From assembly GCA_027422505.1 (NCBI GenBank), contig JAPQWV010000017.1, positions 20,213,501 through 20,277,500 on the forward strand: a stretch of DNA of 64,000 nucleotides. Direction: 5' to 3'. The DNA comes from Craterostigma plantagineum. Taxonomy: Eukaryota > Streptophyta > Magnoliopsida > Lamiales > Linderniaceae. A model generated the notes under the pieces. The model was not told where the DNA came from. It was given only the letters and a program-made list of their open reading frames with translations, and did not search any database. The position numbers and the translations under genes are program-made. Positions 24,133 through 36,452 of this stretch are shown piece after piece. Every line of letters begins with the position of its first letter. Positions within the stretch are counted from its first letter, which is position 1.

Positions 24133-27100
24133 CCCCCACTAGATGGATGGTACAGATTCAATACAGATATCTTGACTAGGAACCCTTGAAGTACAGGACC
24201 TGTTAAAGGCTTAGTAAATAGATCTGCAAGCTGATGTTCAGTTCTTATAGGTAGCAACTTGACTGATCCAACTTCAATGTGACGCCTGATAAAATGGCAG
24301 TCAATTTCTATATGCTTAGAGCGCTCGTGAAACGTCGGATTTGAGGCTAGTTTTAGCGCTGACTCGTTGTCACAGAAAATCACAGGTGTGGACTTAACAT
24401 CAATGCTCGGCTCTTCCACCAACTGCTTTATCCAAAGTATCTCGGCTACTACTGATCCCATGGCTCTATATTCAGCCTCAGTGGAAGATCTTGATACCGT
24501 TGCTTGCCTTTTAGCTTTCCAGGTGATCAAGGAGCTTCCCAGAAAAGTGCAATATCCTGTTACTGACTTCCTTGTGTCCCTGCAAGAAGCCCAATCCGAG
24601 TCTGAAAATGCCGTCAGTGTCATATCACAGTTTGAGCTCATGAGGATTCCCTGACCTGGAGTGCCTTTCAAGTATCTAAGCAAGTGAAGAGCTACTGTGA
24701 GGTGTCCAGTTCTTGGGGCAGATATAAATTGACTTAACTTGTGGACAGCAAATGCAATATCTGGTCTAGTGAATGTCAAATATAGTAATCTGCCCACCAA
24801 CCTGCGATACCTGAAGGGGTCTGTCAGTAACTCCCCATCATCCTCTGTGATCCTCTCGCTTGGATTGATAGGCGTTGTGAGAGGCTTTGATCCCAAGTAG
24901 CCTGAGTCCTCAAGCAGTTGAAGGGTATATTGCCTTTGAGTTATATATATCCCTTCTTCACTTCTAGCTACCTCCACCCCAAGGAAATACCTCAGATCAC
25001 CCAAGTCTTTGATCTTGAAGCATGCTGTTAGGAAGTCCTTCACCTCTTGTATGGCTTCCCTCGATGGCCCTGCTAAGATCACATCGTCTACATACACTAA
25101 GTGAATCACTAGTGTTTCCTTTTCCTTTTATAAACAATGTATGGTCTGATGATGTCTGAGAAAATCCATAGTCCTTAACAGCATCAGTGAACTTTTTGTT
25201 CCATTGCCTAGATGCTTGTTTGAGGCCGTAGATGGACTTATGTAGCCTGCACACCATTCTGTTTTCCCCTGATCTTGGACAGTTCTTGTAGAATCCCTCA
25301 GGTAAGTCCATAAAAACCTCCTCTGATAATTCTCCATTTAAGAATGCATTATTTACATCTAATTGCACCAGACACCATTTCTGGTTTGCTGCCAATGCTA
25401 GTACAATCTTGATGGTGTTGAATTTCGCCACTGGTGCAAATGTATCCATGTAATCAACTCCCTCTCTTTGATCATAGCCCTTTGCTACAAGGCGAGCTTT
25501 ATACTTTTCTAGCTTTCCCTCTGAGTCAAGCTTCAGTTTATATACCTATCTGCAGCCTATGGGTTTCTTCCCCTTTGGTAATGGAATTATGGACCAAGTT
25601 CTGTTTTCTTCCAATGCCTTAAACTCCTCATTCATGGCCTCTCTCCATCTTGCTGATCCCTCAGCTTGTGCAAAGTTTTTGGGTTCCTTCCCCATTGAAA
25701 TATTGCAGATAATCTTCTGGTACTGGTCTGAAAAATTTTGATAGGACAGGACTTTGGAAATGGGGTAAGAGGCCTTCTTTCTATCACCCTGTTGCACTGA
25801 TAATCTTTCAGATAAGATGGCTTCTTAGTTTGTCTCACTGATTTTCTCTGCCCCCCTTGAGTGTCCTGACAGCTCCCTTGGGAATGTTGTTGTCCTTCTT
25901 CATCAGATTGTATCTGTTGCTGACCTCCTGGCTCATCTGCCATACTGGGAGGGTTATCCTCATCTGATAGATGGTCTAGCTCATCTGATGCACAAGGGAA
26001 ATCCTCATCATCTGATAAATGGTCCATCTGAAATGCTCTGGGTAATACGAGTGCTGGAAAAGGGTCTTGACTTGTGGAGAGTTGGTGCTGTTTAAAAGGA
26101 AACTCATCCTCTTTAAACTTTACATCTCTAGATACCAGAACTTCCCCTGTCCTTATGTCCATCACTTTATACCCCTTGATGCCATTGGGGTAGCCCAGGA
26201 ACACACACTCACGAGCCCTTGCATCAAACTTTCGTCTACCTGCAGATAATGTTGAAGCAAAGCAAAGAGAACCAAATACACGCAGCATATTATAATCTAC
26301 TGGTCTTTGGAACAGGATTTTATAAGGACTCCTATTTCCTAACAGTGGTGAGGGTGTTCTCTTAATTAGATAAGTTGCTGTCATGATGCACTCAGACCAA
26401 TATTGAATTGGTATCCCTGACTGAAAGTAAAGTGCCCGGGCTACATTCAGTAGATGTTGGTGCTATCTCTCTACCATAGAGTTCTGTTCTGGTGTTTGTA
26501 CACAAGATAGATGGTGTAAGATTCCTTTACTCCTAAATAAATCTGTCATCTCAAATTCCTTGCCATTATTAGTCCTAATAGTTTTGATCCTACAGTTGAA
26601 TTGTGTTTCTATTAAAGCAATAAAGTAAGTGAGTACTGTTCCAACCTCAGATTTATGTTTGATCATGAACACCCAAGTAAATCTAGAATGATCATCCACT
26701 ACAGTGAGGAGGTACTGGTGTCCTAGATGTGATTCAGTGTGAAAGGGACCCCATACATCGCAGTGTACTAGATCAAACACAGAACAAGCAGACTTATTAT
26801 CATTGGGAAAGGAAATCTTTTTCTGCTTTGCAACTGGGCAGATTTTACAGTATGTGCTCACAGAGTGATCATGCTTTATTGAGGATTTAAGCAAGTCTAA
26901 AACCTTGTTAGATGGGTGTCCTAACCTTCTATGCCAAAGACCAACAGACACTTTATTAAGAAAAGTATTCCTTAGGAGCTAAACTGTGTGAAGCAGAATT
27001 TGCAGCATCAGCTTGCATCATGTACAGACCAGCCAATTGCTTACCCTGCCAATCACACATAGAGATTAATCCTGCACCACAAAGCTATTAGCTTGAAAAG

Positions 27101-27536
27101 AAAACCTATACCATTTGGTGATTGCCAAATAACTGACCGATATAAGATTGAACTGAGGGACTAATAATACATCTGTTAAGATAATCAGATTATTGACAGC
27201 AAATGACCCTGCTCTACTGACTTTGATAATGGAATTATCTGGCAATGTCACATTTGATTCCTCAATCTGATGCAAGTCAAACAATTGGCTTTCATTTCCA
27301 TAGACATGTCTGGTTGCACCAGAGTCTAAGAGCCAATAACTTGCATCAGATAACTCAGGCAGATTAAAGGGAAGGCACACACCCGCTGCCTTGTCAATCT
27401 GCTGTGCTGACACTTCATTGCTGGTTGGGAGACTTGTTACTGATTGGTCAATGAGGGCCTTGAGACTCTGCAATTGAAAATTTGTGAGATGAAGTTGAAC
27501 CAAAGCATCTCCCACAGCTGGTGCAGCGCCTTGCAC
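24114..27536 (-). pseudogene. copia C protease-integrase-RT-RNase H
   Basis: In minus-strand order, the protease site WLLDSGATRHVYG is in 27536-27066. The pre-integrase GLWHRRLGHPSNKVLDLL and the integrase core are in 26951-26463, continuing in 26384-25632. The RT part VQLDVNNAFLNGELSEEV is in 25449-24997, and the RT palm (YVDDVILAG) with RNase H (SRSSTEAEYRAMG) is in 25109-24114. Catalytic motifs are mostly intact, but at least five stops or shifts separate the pieces. Confidence 0.88.
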
Positions 27537-27839
27537 TTGCTAACAAGATTGGCCTCCTCTACCAGTTGTCTCCATGGAGACCTAATTCACTCTTCCATTT
27601 CTGAATCTGGGATTGGTCTTGAACCCTTGTGGGAACCCATGTATCTGATAGCAGGTGTCCACAGTGTGGCCCTTCTTAATGTTTGCAAATAGGCCTTGAG
27701 CCATCCCTTTTTTGATTGTAAGTGACCTTTCTGCTGTGCTCAGAATCTCCCTTAGCTGCTAACATGGCCATGGTATTAACCTGGTCTTCACTTGTCCTGA
27801 TCAGGCCTGAGACCATTGATCTCTGTTTTTCCTCTTGGA

Positions 27840-28514
27840 TCAACAGAGAAATACCTTATTAATGGATGGCAAGGGGTCCATGAGAAGTATCTGCCCCCTA
27901 ATCTGTGAGTATGAGTCACTCAAGCCCATCAAGAATGCAAGAACGTAGTCTTCATCAAGATAATCCTTCAGCTTCTTAACACCTCCACAGGTGCATTGAC
28001 ATACTAGCATGTAGCTCATCAACTCATCCCATAGAGTTTTCAATCTGGTGTAATACACAGATATATTACTAGTGCCCTATGCAAGATTGATTAGTTCTCT
28101 TTTCAGTTGAAAGATCCTCGGCTTATTGCTTTGGCCAAATCTTTCTTGTAAGTCGACCCATACTTCCCTAGCTGAAGAGCTGTACAAGATGCTAGCCGAG
28201 ATCTCCTTTGACACTGAATTCAGAATCCACGATATCACTACATTGTTGTTCCTCTTCCAAGCACTTGGCTCGTTCTGTGAGCTAATGGAATTCTGAGCAT
28301 CCAAGACTGGTGGCTGTAAGGTCCCATCAATGAAGCCTTCTTTGTTCCTTCCAATGAGCACAATCAACATCGCTCTATTCCAGGTTGCATAGTTGTCTCC
28401 AGTCAGCATCTCATGGACAAGTATCTAGCCAGAATTATCATTCTGATGAAGGAAATAAGGATCGTTGATGATCACAGATGACCTCGAATTTGTTGAGGTT
28501 GAGGCAGACGCCAT
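27840..28514 (-). pseudogene. copia C gag
   Basis: Starts at ATG 28514 with MASASTSTNSRSSVIINDPY and FLHQNDN, the opening of Retrotran_gag_3-type copia Gag proteins. A stop follows, then LTGDNYATWNRAM (28409-28077) and the region LKTLWDELMSYM ... YVLAFLMGLSDSYSQIRGQI (28058-27840). The core is recognisable, but stops at about 28425 and 28077 prevent a full protein. The same Gag type occurs in the fragment at 34842-35545. Confidence 0.85.
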
Positions 28515-28634
28515 TTGCAGATTGAATTGATTGCAAGATCGCCTTGTATTGATTGCAAGATCTCCCTAATCAGAATTAGAATTTCCGCATGAAATCAGAT
28601 TGAAGATCACAGCTGAAGTAATGCTCTGATACCA

Positions 28635-29050
28635 TAACAAGAAACGAATTGTGAATTGTGAATTGTGAACACTGATCGTTTACGTGGTTCGGATTATTCT
28701 CTTAATCCTACATTGTATCGAATTTACAGAGAGTGAGTGCAGAGCGAATCGACCTACAGATGAATAACACGAATAAGACTTCTTAAAAAGGATTCGCGCC
28801 AAATTCGGTTATTCTCCTCAAGTAGAAAACGTTGGTACCACTGGCATCTTAATAAGTATTTTGAATTACTTATTCTACTTAGAATAAGAATAAGAATAGG
28901 TATTTACTTATTCTACTTAGAATAAGTATTAGAATCAACGTCTTTGTAAAGCGCTTCCTTCGGTCGACTTCATATGACCTGAGTTATTTTCATCAGTAAG
29001 CAGCCTTCATTTCTTATTGTCTGCAACTTCTTAACCTACTTGTTTCAACA
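28635..29050 (-). repeat. 5' LTR of copia C
   Basis: Partner of 23694-24132, bounded by the tRNA-Met primer site and the GCATC target duplication. Confidence 0.9.
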
Positions 29051-29153
29051 GCATCTATATAAATGTATGCATCTCGTTCAATATTATTGAGTAAGAAAAG
29101 CAATATCAACTAAGAAAGTGCCGAAGTACTACTTCTCTCTTATATCTCCAACA
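29051..29153 (+). repeat. 5' LTR of copia B, right half
   Basis: Continues the LTR from the duplicated GCATC target and ends CTCCAACA, just upstream of the primer site. Confidence 0.85.
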
Positions 29154-29474
29154 AATTGTGGTATCAGAGCAAATGAAAAAGTAAAAAGAATTAAAGGGAT
29201 CGACTTCACCTCACATATTCATACGCCAAGCAACCACCTCTCCATACACGTGAAACTTATTTCCAAGCAAGCACCTTACACTTCAACTACACATAATCTC
29301 TCTTTTTCATACACGTGCTCTTTCTCAAGCAACCACCTTATATCACCTCACAAAGTCACGCATAAAATTATTGGTGAATAACCCAACATAGAGCATGCAT
29401 ACGTGAGATGGCAAATCAAGTGACGACTGTGTTCTCTTACACTCCGAATCAAGTTCCAATCTTCAATACGTGAA

Positions 29475-30423
29475 ATGGAAACATTGTTTATCTCGCAAGA
29501 TCTATGGGAGGTTGTTGAACGCATGCAGAGCCACCACCTCAAGAAGATGAAGGCGAGTGCGATGAAGAAGAATGGACAGACGCACAACAAAAAGAGTTCA
29601 ACAAAAATCGGAAGAAGGATGATAGTGCTCTAACGTACATCCAACAAGGTCTAAGCAAAACCATCTATCCAAGAATTCATGGCATTAAAAAGTCCAAAGA
29701 AGCATGGGATATTCTCAAAGAAGGTTTTCAAGGAAACGAAAAAGTAACGTCAATCAAACTCCTATATCTTTGGAGAGAATTCGATAACTTGGAGAAGAAA
29801 GACAACGACGTCATGCAAGTCTATCTCACTCGAGTTGCTGAGATCGTCAATCAAATCAGGAGCCTTGGAGATACTATTGAAGAGAAGAAGATTGTCCAAA
29901 AATTTCTAAGGAGTCTTCCCTCTAAATACGACTATATTGTTGCCGCAATCGAAGAGTCGAAGGACTTGACCAAGTTCATTTTTCGTGAACTAACAAGCTC
30001 ATTACAAGTTCATGAATAGCGCCTCAACAAATCCTCAAATCAATCCTTGGAGCAAGCTTTTGACTCTAAGATGAACGTGCAAGGAACTAAAAATACCACA
30101 TGGCATCATAAAGGAAGAGGCAGTTCAAATCATATGAGAGGAAGAGGACGAGGCCATCCGAGTCAATTTACCCTAATGGTGGAAACTCAAGTCATCAAGC
30201 CGGCTGCCGAATTTGCAGAAACGAATCACGACACAAAAGATTGTCGGTTCAAGGACAAGAAGTGCCGAAACGCCGACCATTCTCAAAGAGCTGTTCGTAT
30301 CAACAAAAACTGGAGAAAGATGAAGTAAATTTCAGCAAAGACGCAGGAGAGCAATTATTATCTTGCATGATGGATCAACATCAATCATCATATACGTGGT
30401 ACCTGAACAGCGGGTGTAGCAGC
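29475..30423 (+). pseudogene. copia B gag
   Basis: A UBN2-type Gag of a copia element. Recognisable blocks are the helix-rich core VMQVYLTRVAEIVNQIRSLG, then KFLRSLPSKYDYIVAAIEES, then a basic RGRGR stretch before a degraded zinc knuckle (CR.C ... HDTKDC). The frame is interrupted upstream of 29789, by a stop after LQVHE at 30019, and again before the knuckle. The sequence runs into the protease start WYLNSGCSS, where the usual catalytic Asp is Asn and where the hAT element at 30424 inserted. Confidence 0.8.
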
Positions 30424-31174
30424 TAGTGTTGGCAACGGGGCGGGGCGGGGGCGGGGACCTAATCCCCGTCCCCGCCCCGCGAGGCTTTTGGGGACAAAAT
30501 TGTCCCCGTCCCCGTCCCTGCCGGATCCCCGCAGGGATCGGATTCCCCGCGGGGATTCAATTTTTTTAAAAAAATTAATATTTTAAATATTATATATAAA
30601 TTTAATTATAAATTAATATTTTAAATATTATATATAAATTTAATTATATTTTCGTTATAAATATTAAATAAATTATAGTTTTATATATTATTTGTATTAA
30701 TTTAATATTATTTAATCTATATTTAATATTATTTTAATATTATTTAAATTATAATATAATATTATATACTCCCTCCGTCCCGTTATCTTTATCACATATA
30801 TTGGTGGGCACGCAAATTAAGGTGTCATCATTATAATAATATAGTATAATGAAAAGGTAAAAAAGTGTATATTTGACACGTCTTTTAAGAATATTTATAA
30901 TTATTATATTGATTGTTTGTGATAATTTTTTTACCTAAAAAGGAAATGTGATAAAGTTAGTGGGACGCCCGAAATGGAAAAATATGATAAAATTAGCGGG
31001 ACGGAGGGAGTATATATATTAGAAGGCGGGGCGGGGCGGGGAACGGGGCGGGGATCTCCGCGGGGAAAATTCTTTCCCCGTCCCCGCCCCGCGGGGATAG
31101 AAACTCGGGGATTCCCCGCCCCGTTCGGGGCGGATCCCGCGGGGACGGGAATTCCCGCCCCACTGCCATCCCTA
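30424..31174. mobile_element. Non-autonomous hAT element 2 (GC-rich ends)
   Basis: 751 bp, flanked by a perfect 8-bp duplication GTAGCAGC (30416-30423 and 31175-31182). The ends TAGTGTTGGCAACGGGG and, inverted, TAGGGATGGCAGTGGGG are hAT-like terminal inverted repeats. The subterminal regions are made of GGGGCGGGG and CCCCGTCCCC repeats, while the middle is almost pure A+T. It interrupts the protease codons of copia B and contains a Stowaway MITE. Confidence 0.93.
30769..31010. mobile_element. Stowaway MITE (Tc1/mariner type)
   Basis: 242 bp with terminal inverted repeats CTCCCTCCGTCC / GGACGGAGGGAG and TA target duplications on both sides (30767-30768 and 31011-31012). This is the classic signature of plant Stowaway elements. 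It is nested inside hAT element 2. Confidence 0.95.
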
Positions 31175-31182
31175 GTAGCAGC

Positions 31183-34100
31183 CATATGACCGGAGAAAGG
31201 ACGTTGTTCGTTGAGCTTGATCAAAATTTTTCGCCGGAGGTGAAACTCAGCCATGGTAAGCTACACAAGGCTGAAGTAAAGGCCATTGCAGTCCAAACTA
31301 AAGAATTTAACAAAAAGTTCACTCAGGAGTTCTTTATGTGCAAAATCTTTCTAGTAATCTTCTTAGTGTTGGACAATTATTGGAGAAGGGATATTCGGTA
31401 TTTTTTACGATGGAAATTGCAGAATTATTGATAACAAAAGCAATAATATTATTACTTATGTTCCTATGAGTCCAAATAAGGTGTTTTCGATGATCATCCC
31501 TCTTCAAGGCAAAGTGGCGTTCAAGGGAGAAAATTTAGAACAATCTCAACTTTGGCATTTGAGATATGGACATCTCAACAGCAAGGGGCTGAAACTGCTC
31601 AAGCAAAAAAAAACATGGTGATAGGTCTAACAATATTGATCGACAAACAAAAATTTATGAAGGATGCGTATATGGCAAAATGCATCGACTTCCATTCCCA
31701 AAAACAACTTGGCGAGCGAAGGAACTGCTGGAACTTGTTCATGCTGGAACTGGTGGAATAAGACGTCACTTTCCTGGCACTATAATTATACTATGTGCCT
31801 TCCCATTACTTAAATAATTTAGGTAAATATATTCGACGGTTTTACCCCCGTCATGGTGCCTTTGTAGAAGTAGCTATACTCATTTATCTACATTACATAT
31901 AACTCGCTTTCAACTCGAGTAATACAATGCCCGCTCATTCCCCAAAATACTTAATATGATTCGTGCGTGCACATGATCATGCTGCATAAATAATGCGACA
32001 ATTAATAAATTCCAAACAATCGCATATAACAGATAATTCACATACCACATATTCATCGATAATTCACATACCACATATCTGGGGACCAACGAGAACTTCT
32101 CTCGGTAACAAAAAATACTTCATTCTGTTTGTTGATGATTTTACAAGGATGATGTGGGTTTATTTTCTAAATGAAAAATCCGAAGCGTTTGCTACTTTTC
32201 TGAAGTTTAAGGCTCTTGTCGAGAAACAAAGTCATTATAAAATTCAGACACTCAGAACGGATCGAGGAGGAGAATTTATATATCATCCGTTCATGGAATA
32301 TTGTAAAGAAAATGGTATTCAGAGGCAACTCACGGTTCGAAGAAGTCCTCAACAGAACGGAGTCGCCAAACGAAAAAATCGCACAATCGCGGAAATGTCG
32401 AGGAGCATGATTATCGGCAAAGGAATACCCAAAAATTTCTGGGCCGAGGCTGTTCATACTTCAATTTATATTTTGAACATGTGTTCGACAAAAGCTATAC
32501 GGAATAAAACACCATTTGAAGCTTGGCACAAGAGGAAACCCGTTGTTGATCACTTGAAGAATTTTGGAAGCATTGCCTATTCACATATCTCAACACAAAT
32601 CGAGACAAGCTCGACACAAAAAGGTGAAAAAGTCATATTTATTGGCTATAGCGATGAGTCCAAAGGCTATCGTCTTTATAATCCTCTAAATTGCAAGCTC
32701 GTTATTTCGAGAGATGTAATATTTGATGAAACGGCTCAATGGAGCTGGGGAGAAAATTCTTCACAACAATTTTCTCCAAAAGAATTTTTTAAACCAACCA
32801 ATGACGAAGCAGAAGATGTAGTAGCAACTCCACCTCAAAGTCCCGGACCTTCTTTATCAAATTTCGGAGGAGAAAACTCATATTCGCCGGGAAGAAAAAC
32901 TCGCTCTTTAAGAAATATTTATGAACTTGCGAAGTTGCTTTCTCCACAGTTGAGCCAAGTAGCTTTGAAGTTGCTGCAAAACAAGACGTGTGGATAAAGG
33001 CTATGGAAGAAGAAATCGTAATGATCGAAAGAACAAAACTTGTGAATTGGTGAACCTATCGGAGCATAAAGATGTAATTGGTCTCAAATGGATTTTCAAA
33101 ACGAAACTGCTCGAAGATGGAAGCATACAAAAACATAAGGTTCGACTCGTTGCAAGGGGATTCGCTCAACAACCAGGAGTGGACTTCAACGAGACTTTTG
33201 CGCCTGTTGTCCGAATGGAGACTATTCGACTAGTACTTGCTCTTGCGGCACAACTAGAACTACAAGTATTTCAACTTGACGTCAAATCAGCCTTTTTAAA
33301 TGGTGAGCTCGACGAGGAAATCTACGTGCAACAACCTCAAGGATTCGAAATACAAGGAAAAGAAGATAAAGTATATCGACTCAAAAAAGCGCTATACAGA
33401 TTGAAGAAGCTCTGCGAGCATGGAACAAAAAAATTGACGGATATTTTCCAAAGAATGGATTTTATCAAAGTCCAAACGGTCATTCTCTATATGTGAAGAA
33501 AAATGGTGAGACTTTTATGATCGTATGCATATATGTTGATGATCTTATCTATTTAGGAACCAAAGAATCTGAGGTCGAAGCTTTTAAAAGAAATATGATG
33601 AACGAGTTCGAGATGACAGATTTAGGAGCAATGAAGTACTTTCTCGGAATTCAGGTAAAACAATCCAAAGGTGAAATATTCATTTCTCAAGAGAAATATA
33701 CAGAAGATCTTTTGAAAAAATTTCGTATGGAAACATCAAGCCTGTTTCTACTCCTATGTCTGTCAACGATAAATTTTTGAAATCTGATGAAGCTGCGAAA
33801 GTTGATGGTAAAATATTTTGAAGTCTCGTTGGCTCTCTGATCTATCTCACAAACACAAGGCTAGACATTGTGTATGCTGTGTTGATCTCCAGATTGATGA
33901 ACGAGCCAAGTCAAATTCAATTTTCAGCGGCTAAAAGAGTTCTTCGTTATCTTCAAGGAAGCAAAAAGCAGGGCATCAGGTATGTAAAAGAGAGCAAAAT
34001 AATCTGATCGAATTTACTGATAGTGATTGGGCAGGTTCTTTAGATGATCAAAAGAGTACTTCGGAATACTTATTTTGCATGGGCACTAGAAAAGGCAAAA

Positions 34101-34434
34101 TACGGTCTTACTCTCTACAGCGGAAGTTGAATATATAGCCGCCACCGATGCTACTTGCGAGGTGATATGGTTGCGCTAGCAGATTTACAGCAAGTTCAAG
34201 AACAACCTACAATAATTAATTGTGACAATATGTCAACCATTGCTATGACTAAACTCCGGTGTTCCATTCAAGGGCAAAACATATTGAGATGAGACATCAT
34301 TTCGTCAGAGATATGGTGAGCAAAGGAGAGATCATTTTGGAGTTTGTCAGCACAAATGATCAAGTTGCAGTTACAAAAGCTATTTTTACGGAGAAATTTC
34401 AGAAGATCAAGGATGAGCTGAAGATTGCAAATTA
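31183..34434 (+). pseudogene. copia B protease-integrase-RT-RNase H remnant
   Basis: Downstream of the hAT target the protease remainder begins HMTGERTLF. A pre-integrase segment (LWHLRYGHLNSKGL in broken frame, about 31550) precedes the inserted gypsy-LTR piece. The integrase core is in 31993-32997 (FVDDFTRMMWVYFLNEKSEA, TDRGGEF, SPQQNGVAKRKNRT). Reverse transcriptase follows in two frames (33047-33496 and 33493-33780) with [18 protein letters not shown] and an intact YVDD (ICIYVDDLIYLG). RNase H (33780-34434) is broken by stops. It is non-functional. Confidence 0.85.
31763..32083. repeat. Gypsy-LTR fragment patched into copia B
   Basis: About 290 bp is nearly identical to 51047-51345, which lies in the LTR of the gypsy fragment further right. 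Near its right end the motif 'ataattcacataccacata' is present twice in tandem, once in the copied part and once at the junction. There are no LTR termini and no clear target duplication. This looks like templated filler DNA rather than a transposition. Confidence 0.8.
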
Positions 34435-34442
34435 GGAGGGAG

Positions 34443-34704
34443 TGTTAAAAGTCCTAATTTGCAACTACTAATGCATGTGAACAAGACCACAATTAGACAA
34501 GCCAACAAACATTATCTAGACAAGACATGATCTAGACAAGAAAGCCAAAGAGAAAAGCAACATCCATGTTTGTCACTTATGTGTAGCTAGCTTGTCTACT
34601 TAGCATCTATATAAATGTATGCATCTCGTTCATATTATTGAGTAAGAAAATCAATATCAACTAAGAAAGTGCCGAAGTACTACTTCTCTCTTATATCTCC
34701 AACA
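34443..34704 (+). repeat. 3' LTR of copia B
   Basis: Starts TGTTAAAAGTCC and ends CTCCAACA. It matches 23532-23693 plus 29051-29153 when the inner element is removed. Confidence 0.9.
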
Positions 34705-35560
34705 TTGCTTAGTGTCATAGCAGTCTGCACCATAAATAAAGATTCATTTCTTGGATCGTGGACGTAGGACTGACTACAATCAGAACCACGTTAAACGATT
34801 GTCTTGCAAAATTCAATTTTGTAGTTCATTCAAATTTTACGTGGTATCAGAGCGATTGCTCTTAATCTGCGCAACGTGAAGATCGATTTCACACTTGAGA
34901 TTCAATTCCGCACAAGCTTCGAGAAGTAATTCCATGGCTTCGCTAGGCCAACGATCCTTATTTCCTGAATCCAAATGATACATCGGGGCAACTTCTTGTT
35001 CATGAGCTGCTAGTTGGAGACAATTACATGACTTGGAGCAGAGCTATGATTATTGCGCTTACGGGAAGAAACAAAGAAGGCATTGTGAATGGAGAACTCA
35101 TTGTGCCACCAGCTATAGATCAGGACAAGGTTAGTGCCTGGAAAAGGAAATTTAATATCGTGATTTCTTAGATATTGAATGTTGTTTCGAAGGATATATC
35201 GGCTACTCTATAGTCCGACAGCTCGTGAAGTTTGGATTGATTTACAAGAAGGATTTGGTCAGACAAATCGACCAAGAATTCTCCAGCTTAAGAAGGCTAG
35301 TCAATCTTGCTCAGGGCGCAAACAGTATTCCAGCTTATTTTACCAAGCATAAGACATTTTGGGATGAATTGTCAAGTTACCGGCCATCTTGTCAGTGCCT
35401 CTGTAGCGGCATCAATCCTATCAAACCACACCTTGAGGAAGAATATGTTCTCACTTTTGTGATGAGATTGAATGATTCATACTCGCAGGTCAGCAGACAG
35501 ATCTTACTCATGGACCCTTCCACATCCATTAAGACTCATTGTTGATCGAAGAAGAAAAGC
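34705..35560 (+). pseudogene. copia D remnant: LTR end, primer site, gag
   Basis: A partial LTR precedes the primer site TGGTATCAGAGCG at about 34842. A Retrotran_gag_3-type Gag follows in broken frames from an ATG near 34934. The readable frame 35225-35545 has AYFTKHKTFWDELSSYRP, CQCLCSGI and YVLTFVMRLNDSYSQ, closely resembling the copia C Gag at 28058-27840. Everything downstream of Gag is missing. Copia B abuts its left edge. Confidence 0.75.
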
Positions 35561-36444
35561 AAATAACTATGGTGGCTGGACATCCTCCTCCTTGGGGAAG
35601 AAATTGGGAATATGTATTGAAAATAATTCATGACATTCACCGTTTAGCTTGGTGGAATAAGATGTTACATTTTTGTCGATTGTTGTTGGCATCGTCTTAA
35701 ACCCTGTATTACTTCTGAAAGGTTTCCTATTGAAGAATGCAAAAAATAATGGATGGAGTAAAAGGTGGTTCGTCTTGAATGAAAAAACAGGAAAGCGAGA
35801 ACTTTTAGACTTCAGCTAGTTACCAAGAGATGGTTTTCCCCATAAGACTTGCTTTTCATGTGAATGTTGAAGATGAATATGTATTCTTATGTTTCACGCT
35901 TCCAGTTCTCATTTTATTTGAATCTATATGGGTGAATTTAAATTTTCTATGTTATTGATCTCATTGTCGTTATCTGTAGTTTAAGTATATTTAACATTAA
36001 GGTAATCTCCGGCTCATGTATAAATAATCCATTAGATGCGACGTTGCATCCATTGGCCACGACGTCGTATTTATGGTTGCGATTTGCACGATTTTGTTAA
36101 AAGTTTGCAAAATCACCTATTTTATTAATATTAAAAAATTGCATTATCTTTTATTAAAAAGCCCGATGAGGTGTCAACACCCTTTTTTCTGGCTTGTCGC
36201 GCGAATATTGGAGTATTCTGTAATATTATATTCAATTATTCACGTATGCATTTGACGAGTGCTTTCGCTTTTAAATATTTTATGTAAGAGTATAACTCGA
36301 ACAAAAATGAGTGCAACAAGGAAATTGAAGTGAGTGTGAAAAAGTGACAACTAATGAGAACAAACTGAATTGAACAGTGAATAAGAGAAAACCTATGTTC
36401 ACAAGTGGGCACTAATTTCTTTTAGTACATACGCGGTGATGATT
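35561..36444. other. Unassigned stretch
   Basis: No gene seen. Bases near 36165-36225 resemble 9340-9400. Confidence 0.4.
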
Positions 36445-36452
36445 ATTATATA

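Larger units (their letters stand above)
23694..29050 (-). mobile_element. Ty1/copia LTR retrotransposon C
   Basis: A complete minus-strand copia element nested in the 5' LTR of copia B. LTRs are 23694-24132 and 28635-29050. Target duplication GCATC lies at 23689-23693 and 29051-29055. The primer site (TGGTATCAGAGCA) is at 28622-28634. The polypurine tract on the inside of the 3' LTR reads AGTGGGGG. On its own strand each LTR starts TGTTGAAAC and ends TTGTTA or TTATTA, so the 3' terminus is TA rather than CA. The left LTR carries about 26 bp absent from the right. Coding frames contain many stops. Confidence 0.93.
23532..34704 (+). mobile_element. Ty1/copia LTR retrotransposon B (host of nested insertions)
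   Basis: A plus-strand copia element. Its 5' LTR is 23532-23693 continued at 29051-29153, and its 3' LTR is 34443-34704. The primer site TGGTATCAGAGC lies at about 29157, and a purine tract (ggagggag) precedes the 3' LTR. Three insertions break it: copia C in the 5' LTR, a hAT element in the protease coding region, and a gypsy-LTR fragment before the integrase. No target duplication is visible outside the LTRs. The left flank ends ...cagtg and the right flank begins ttgct, inside another copia remnant. Coding frames are broken throughout. Confidence 0.9.

Noticed and set aside
30931..31254. Pro/Arg/Gly-rich frames on both strands
   Set aside because: These come from the GGGGCGGGG subterminal repeats of hAT element 2, not from a gene.
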